Of a DNA stretch of 8,553 nt, positions 6,121-8,553 are shown in pieces. This stretch comes from RGIG995 sp045635765 (GTDB lineage Bacteria; Bacillota; Clostridia; Oscillospirales; UBA644): the NCBI GenBank assembly GCA_045635765.1, contig JAZTWH010000047.1, forward strand, positions 1-8,553, in the 5' to 3' direction. Both the position numbers and the translations under genes were made by a program. The first letter of the stretch is position 1. Each line of letters opens with the position of its first letter. Under the pieces are notes generated by a model, which saw only the letters and a program-made list of their open reading frames with translations, had not been told where the DNA came from and ran no database searches.

Positions 6121-6843
6121 TCAATTGGCTTCCCAGGGCAATTTTTCATCGCAGAAAATTCCGTCCAAATCGTCTTTGTGGCAAACCGTAAATAAATTCC
6201 TCCGCCCGATTTTAGACGAGTCGCATAGAAAATAGCATTTGGTTGCCCGCTTCAGGACCTTTTGCCGCAGTTCCGTTTCTGTTTCTGCCGGATCGGTGAT
6301 TTCTCCGTCCTCCGTAATGCCCTGACTGGAGAAAAAGAACAGATCCACCGACACCGATTCTACAAACCGTGCCGCCCCCGGACCGTAGAAGGAACGGTTC
6401 TTCGGATCGTACGTTCCTCCCGTACAGTAAATGGTTCCGTCAAAGGGCTCCGTTTCGGAAAAAATGCGAAGATTGTTGGTGATGATTTTTAAATTCTTGT
6501 AGCCCTTGAGATATTTCATCATTCTCCAAACGGTGGAGGATGCATCCAGGTAGATGGTGGCTCCGTCAAAGACTGCCGTTGCCGCCCGTTTTGCAATGGC
6601 ATCCTTCGCTCCGGCGTGTTCTCCGTCCCGCAAATCCAAGGGAATAACCGCGTTTTTTTGATCGGACAGTAATACGCCCCCGTAGATCTTTTTCACAAGC
6701 CCCTTTTCTTCCATGGCGGAAATGTCCCGCCGCACCGACGCTTCGCTGGCGTAAACGTGATCCGCAATGCTTCGGATGGCCGCAGGGGAGTGCTCTTCCA
6801 AAAAACGCAAGATAGCCTGTTGGCGTTCGTACTGAATCATCAT
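6121..6843 (-). CDS. DeoR-family sugar-phosphate-responsive transcriptional regulator
   Basis: The 240-residue protein has the DeoR layout: an N-terminal winged helix (1-57) reading QYERQQAILRFLEEH, then the recognition helix ASEASVRRDISAMEEKG and the wing KKIYGGV, followed by a ligand domain (about 70-235) of the type that binds phosphorylated sugars. Family landmarks include YLDASSTV (98-105), KIITNN (119-124), the TGGTYDPKNRSFYGP segment (141-155) and a CDSSK near 207-211. Such proteins usually repress until a sugar phosphate binds. The gene is divergent from the GpsA-like gene, and repeated half-sites lie just before its own start, suggesting autoregulation and control of that neighbour. 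Two ATGs are adjacent (6843 and 6840 on the minus strand); AGGAG is 4 nt before the first and 7 nt before the second, so the second may be the true start. Confidence 0.92.
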   Translation of the reverse strand: MMIQYERQQAILRFLEEHSPAAIRSIADHVYASEASVRRDISAMEEKGLVKKIYGGVLLSDQKNAVIPLDLRDGEHAGAKDAIAKRAATAVFDGATIYLDASSTVWRMMKYLKGYKNLKIITNNLRIFSETEPFDGTIYCTGGTYDPKNRSFYGPGAARFVESVSVDLFFFSSQGITEDGEITDPAETETELRQKVLKRATKCYFLCDSSKIGRRNLFTVCHKDDLDGIFCDEKLPWEAN

Positions 6844-6851
6844 TGGTCTCC

Positions 6852-6878
6852 TGTGAAAATCTTTGAAATAGTTTGAAA
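6852..6878. promoter_or_regulatory. Left operator cluster: three 7-bp motifs at 10-bp steps
   Basis: TGTGAAA (6852-6858), TTTGAAA (6862-6868) and TTTGAAA (6872-6878) are placed at exact 10-bp intervals, i.e. on one helix face. The cluster covers the predicted start of transcription and the leader of the DeoR-type regulator gene, so binding would repress it. DeoR-family proteins are known to bind repeated half-sites of this kind; binding by this regulator is inferred. Confidence 0.55.
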
Positions 6879-6881
6879 AAC

Positions 6882-6910
6882 TTCTTTCTCTTCTTCTGAT
6901 GGACTGTCAA
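6882..6910 (-). promoter_or_regulatory. Probable promoter of the DeoR-family regulator (good -35, poor -10)
   Basis: Reading the minus strand, an exact TTGACA covers 6910-6905. At 17-bp spacing the -10 position (6887-6882) reads AAAGAA, a poor match. A weak promoter is plausible for a repressor gene, but the true -10 could lie elsewhere. Confidence 0.4.
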
Positions 6911-6925
6911 GTTTTGTTTCGGGGC

Positions 6926-6954
6926 TTGACAAACATGAAAATCAGGTTTATAAT
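6926..6954 (+). promoter_or_regulatory. Consensus sigma-A promoter of the GpsA-like gene
   Basis: TTGACA (6926-6931) and TATAAT (6949-6954) are exact matches with a 17-bp spacer. The predicted start near 6961 leaves a leader of about 78 nt, long enough to contain the right operator cluster. So strong a promoter, together with a good ribosome site, suggests high expression when not repressed. Confidence 0.9.
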
Positions 6955-6988
6955 AAGAAAAGAAGTGTTTTTTACAGTATAACACATT

Positions 6989-7015
6989 TTTCAAACTTTT
7001 GCAAGTCTTTTCAAA
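6989..7015. promoter_or_regulatory. Right operator cluster: three 7-bp motifs at 10-bp steps, inverted relative to the left cluster
   Basis: TTTCAAA (6989-6995), TTGCAAG (6999-7005) and TTTCAAA (7009-7015) again have exact 10-bp spacing; TTTCAAA is the reverse complement of the left cluster's TTTGAAA. The cluster lies about +28 to +54 relative to the predicted start of the GpsA-like transcript, a position suited to repression by roadblock or by looping to the left cluster. Confidence 0.55.
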
Positions 7016-7038
7016 AAAAATATTGGAGGAATTTACTT

Positions 7039-8085
7039 ATGGCAATCGTAACGATCGTCGGATCCGGCATGATGGGATCCGCCCTGGCATTCCCTGCAAG
7101 AGAAAACGGTAACGAGGTTCGTCTGGTTGGGACCCACTTAGACCGCGAAATCATCGAAGCCAGCATCAAGACCGGCCGTCACCCCAAATTCACGAAGGAT
7201 TTCCCTGCCGGCGTAAAGTATTATCAGATCGAATCCCTGGAAGAAGCATTGGAAGGTGCCGATATGGTCATCGGCGGCGTCAGCTCCTTCGGCGTGGATT
7301 GGTTTGGTGACTACGTTCTTCCCAAGATTCCTGAAAACGTTCCCGTTCTTTCCGTCACCAAAGGCTTGATGGATACGGAGGACGGAAGCCTTTTGACCTA
7401 TCCCGATCTTTGGAAGGCCAAAATGGACAAAATCGGCAAAAAGGTTTCCCTCAACGCCATCGGCGGTCCCTGCACCTCTTACGAGCTGGTTGCTCACGAC
7501 CAGACCGAAGTCGCTTTCTGCGGCGATGATCTGGAAGTTCTTCGCAAAATGAAGTCCATCATGGCTACCGATTATTACCATATCAGCATCACCACCGACG
7601 TTGTGGGAATCGAAAGTGCCGTCGCGTTGAAGAACGGTTATGCCCTCGGAATTGCCCTGACCATCGGTGTCAATCAAAAGCAATTCGGAATCGACAGTGA
7701 ATTGCACTTCAACTCCCAAGCCGCCGTCTTTGGCCAGGCCGTCAAAGAAATGTCCAAGCTGTTGGATTATCAGGGTGCCGGCACTCTGGAAAATCTTTGC
7801 GTCGGAGCCGGAGACCTGTACGTTACCGTCTACGGCGGACGTACCCGCTTGGTCGGAATTTTGTTGGGTCGCGGCCTGAACATTGACGAAGCCAAGGCCG
7901 AATTGAACGGCGTTACCCTGGAATCCCTCGTGGTTGCCGTTCGTGTTGCCCGTGCCATCCGTGCCGCTTCCGCTCTCGGCAAGCTGGACATGAAGGATTT
8001 CCCCCTGCTTACCCACGTAGATCAGATCCTGTCCGAAAAGGCCGAAGTCAATATTCCTTGGGAATCTTTCACCTTCGAAAAATAA
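7039..8085 (+). CDS. Divergent GpsA-like NAD(P)-dependent dehydrogenase, substrate uncertain
   Basis: The 348-residue protein belongs to the NAD(P)-dependent glycerol-3-phosphate dehydrogenase (GpsA) superfamily, which normally interconverts dihydroxyacetone phosphate and glycerol-3-phosphate for lipid synthesis. Supporting motifs are the Rossmann GSGMMGSALA (8-17), VLSVTKGL with K108, the probable catalytic K198 in VALKNGYALG, and GAGDLYVT with D259. Differences from classical GpsA are clear: the usual SGPSFA.E-like stretch reads GGPCTSYEL, and the phosphate-binding S-R-N reads T-R-L (269-271), so the conserved Asn is absent. It may therefore act on another phosphorylated sugar or polyol. 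The ATG at 7039 has GGAGGA at 7025-7030. Codons strongly favour C- or G-ending choices typical of highly expressed genes. The divergent DeoR-type gene is the likely regulator. It is followed by its own terminator. Confidence 0.85.
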   Translation: MAIVTIVGSGMMGSALAFPARENGNEVRLVGTHLDREIIEASIKTGRHPKFTKDFPAGVKYYQIESLEEALEGADMVIGGVSSFGVDWFGDYVLPKIPENVPVLSVTKGLMDTEDGSLLTYPDLWKAKMDKIGKKVSLNAIGGPCTSYELVAHDQTEVAFCGDDLEVLRKMKSIMATDYYHISITTDVVGIESAVALKNGYALGIALTIGVNQKQFGIDSELHFNSQAAVFGQAVKEMSKLLDYQGAGTLENLCVGAGDLYVTVYGGRTRLVGILLGRGLNIDEAKAELNGVTLESLVVAVRVARAIRAASALGKLDMKDFPLLTHVDQILSEKAEVNIPWESFTFEK

Positions 8086-8100
8086 TCGCAAAAGTAGTGC

Positions 8101-8136
8101 AAACAGACCCACCGTTCCGTCGGTGGGTCTGTTTTT
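8101..8136 (+). terminator. Rho-independent terminator after the GpsA-like gene
   Basis: AAACAGACCCACCG (8101-8114) pairs perfectly with CGGTGGGTCTGTTT (8121-8134) around a 6-nt loop, and the T run continues to 8136. It begins 15 nt after the stop codon. Confidence 0.93.
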
Positions 8137-8146
8137 GTATACAGAA

Positions 8147-8169
8147 AACCACGCGATAGTCGCGTGGTT
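8147..8169 (+). repeat. IS200 left-end hairpin (TnpA recognition candidate)
   Basis: AACCACGCGA (8147-8156) and TCGCGTGGTT (8160-8169) form a perfect 10-bp stem with a 3-nt TAG loop. No T run follows, so it is not a terminator. Subterminal imperfect or perfect hairpins near the end are the structures TnpA binds in this family. Confidence 0.75.
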
Positions 8170-8204
8170 CAATAAAGGCTATTGCCGATGAAGATGGTAA
8201 AAAA

Positions 8205-8266
8205 CTCCTGATGTGTTATAATGGAATCGTGACCTGCCAGTTACGATAAAATAAACACATCAGGAG
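8205..8266 (+). promoter_or_regulatory. tnpA leader stem that hides the ribosome binding site
   Basis: CTCCTGATGTGTT (8205-8217) is exactly complementary to AACACATCAGGAG (8254-8266), a 13-bp stem whose right arm contains most of the tnpA ribosome site (AGGAGG, 8262-8267). A second 8-bp stem lies inside it (ATCGTGAC 8226-8233 with GTTACGAT 8240-8247, one G-U pair). A transcript carrying both arms would have tnpA translation blocked. Repression of IS200 transposase translation by a leader structure is known for the family. Confidence 0.75.
8214..8222 (+). promoter_or_regulatory. Extended -10 promoter candidate for tnpA
   Basis: TGT-TATAAT fits an extended -10 element (TGN followed by an exact TATAAT at 8217-8222). 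No good -35 is present. The predicted start near 8229 would give a leader of about 47 nt that lacks the left arm of the 8205-8266 stem. Confidence 0.5.
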
Positions 8267-8275
8267 GACATTAGA

Positions 8276-8553
8276 ATGTCGGAACAAAATAATGCCACCA
8301 ATAGTTTAGCACATACGAAATGGAATTGCAAGTATCATATTGTGTTTGCTTCAAAATGTCGCAGAAAAGTTTTTTTTGAAGAGAAAAGAACTGAAATTCG
8401 AGAAATACTACACACCCTATGTCAATGGAAGGGTGTGGAAATTGTTGAGGGCGAAGTGTGTCCAGATCACATACATCTGCTGGTAAGTATTCCTCCCAAA
8501 ATGAGCGTTTCGGGATTTATGGGATATTTGAAAGAGAAAAGTAGTTTAATGAT
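8276..8553 (+). CDS. tnpA: IS200/IS605-family transposase TnpA (3' end outside window)
   Basis: Ninety-two codons are visible from the ATG at 8276 to the window edge with no stop. The protein matches the HUH single-strand transposase family: a start rich in KYHIVFASKCRRKVFFE, then EIREILHTLC, then WKGVEIVEGEVCPDHIHLLVSIPPKMSVSGFMGYLKEKSS. The two metal-binding histidines are H65 and H67 in PDHIHLLV; the catalytic Tyr, normally about 60 residues further on, is beyond the window. It cuts and rejoins single-stranded DNA at the hairpin-flanked ends. AGGAGG at 8262-8267 is the ribosome site, 8 nt before the ATG. Codon use (AGA, ATA, AGT) and A+T content differ from the neighbouring genes, as expected for a mobile element. 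Whether a tnpB follows cannot be seen. Confidence 0.93.
   Translation, partial: MSEQNNATNSLAHTKWNCKYHIVFASKCRRKVFFEEKRTEIREILHTLCQWKGVEIVEGEVCPDHIHLLVSIPPKMSVSGFMGYLKEKSSLM

Larger units (their letters stand above)
8147..8553 (+). mobile_element. IS200/IS605-family insertion sequence, left end (right end outside window)
   Basis: The tnpA gene, an upstream hairpin of the kind found at IS200 left ends, and a drop in G+C mark the left part of an IS200-type element inserted just after the terminator of the GpsA-like gene. The exact left cleavage point is not determinable; it should lie within the few bases before 8147, between the terminator T run and the hairpin. IS200-type elements have no terminal inverted repeats and make no target duplication; they move as single strands recognised by hairpins. 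Confidence 0.85.

Noticed and set aside
5215..6191. Long open frames in other phases over nagA (minus 5215-6024, plus 5499-6191)
   Set aside because: NagA has all catalytic motifs in its own frame; the plus frame also runs through the nagA terminator, and neither has a proper start site.
8147..8169. Second terminator for the GpsA-like gene
   Set aside because: The 10-bp stem lacks a following T run and fits the left-end hairpin of the IS200 element instead.
7138..8172. A 344-codon open frame on the minus strand opposite the GpsA-like gene
   Set aside because: It mirrors the coding strand's codon bias, has no ribosome site or recognisable motif, and runs through the terminator hairpin region; the plus-strand gene has full family motifs.

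Overview
The window looks like a chromosomal segment from a low-to-mid G+C Gram-positive (Firmicutes/Clostridia-type) bacterium. The reasons are strong AGGAGG-like ribosome binding sites, several textbook sigma-A promoters (two are exact TTGACA-N17-TATAAT), compact hairpin-plus-T terminators, and gene families typical of that group (WYL regulator, OmpR-type two-component pair, MATE exporter, DeoR-type repressor, IS200-type transposase). I cannot name a species. Genes are short, self-contained transcription units, most with their own promoter and terminator.

Layout from left to right. (1) 1-369 is the 3' end of a WYL-domain regulator. (2) 416-649 encodes a 77-residue membrane-anchored protein with an extreme Cys/Asp tail; its perfect promoter lies inside the last codons of the WYL gene and a strong terminator follows. 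(3) 716-1108 has no credible protein gene but holds a promoter-like element followed by nested complementary arms that could form a rod-shaped RNA of about 220 nt. (4) 1109-3231 is a two-gene operon for an OmpR-family response regulator and its membrane histidine kinase, closed by a terminator. (5) 3380-4774 on the minus strand is a MATE-family exporter. (6) 4879-6015 is nagA (N-acetylglucosamine-6-phosphate deacetylase), divergent from the exporter, with direct repeats between them. (7) 6121-6843 on the minus strand is a DeoR-family regulator, and (8) 7039-8085 is a divergent GpsA-like dehydrogenase transcribed away from it. (9) From about 8147 to the window end is the left end of an IS200/IS605-family element with the start of tnpA.

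How the parts may work together. The DeoR-type regulator and the GpsA-like dehydrogenase form a regulator/target pair: their shared 195-bp intergenic region has back-to-back TTGACA elements and two oppositely oriented clusters of 7-bp motifs, each repeated three times at exact 10-bp spacing. This looks like an operator system for autoregulation and target control. The dehydrogenase keeps the nucleotide-binding and catalytic-lysine motifs of glycerol-3-phosphate dehydrogenases but differs in the substrate-side motifs, so its substrate may not be dihydroxyacetone phosphate. The two-component pair has no visible dedicated target, although the direct repeats between the exporter and nagA have the roughly 11-bp period that OmpR-type regulators use.

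The most interesting unexplained items are the Cys/Asp-rich mini membrane protein, the possible structured RNA before the two-component operon, the phased operator clusters with the atypical GpsA-like enzyme, and the IS200 leader in which one arm of the ribosome-site-sequestering stem overlaps the element's own promoter.
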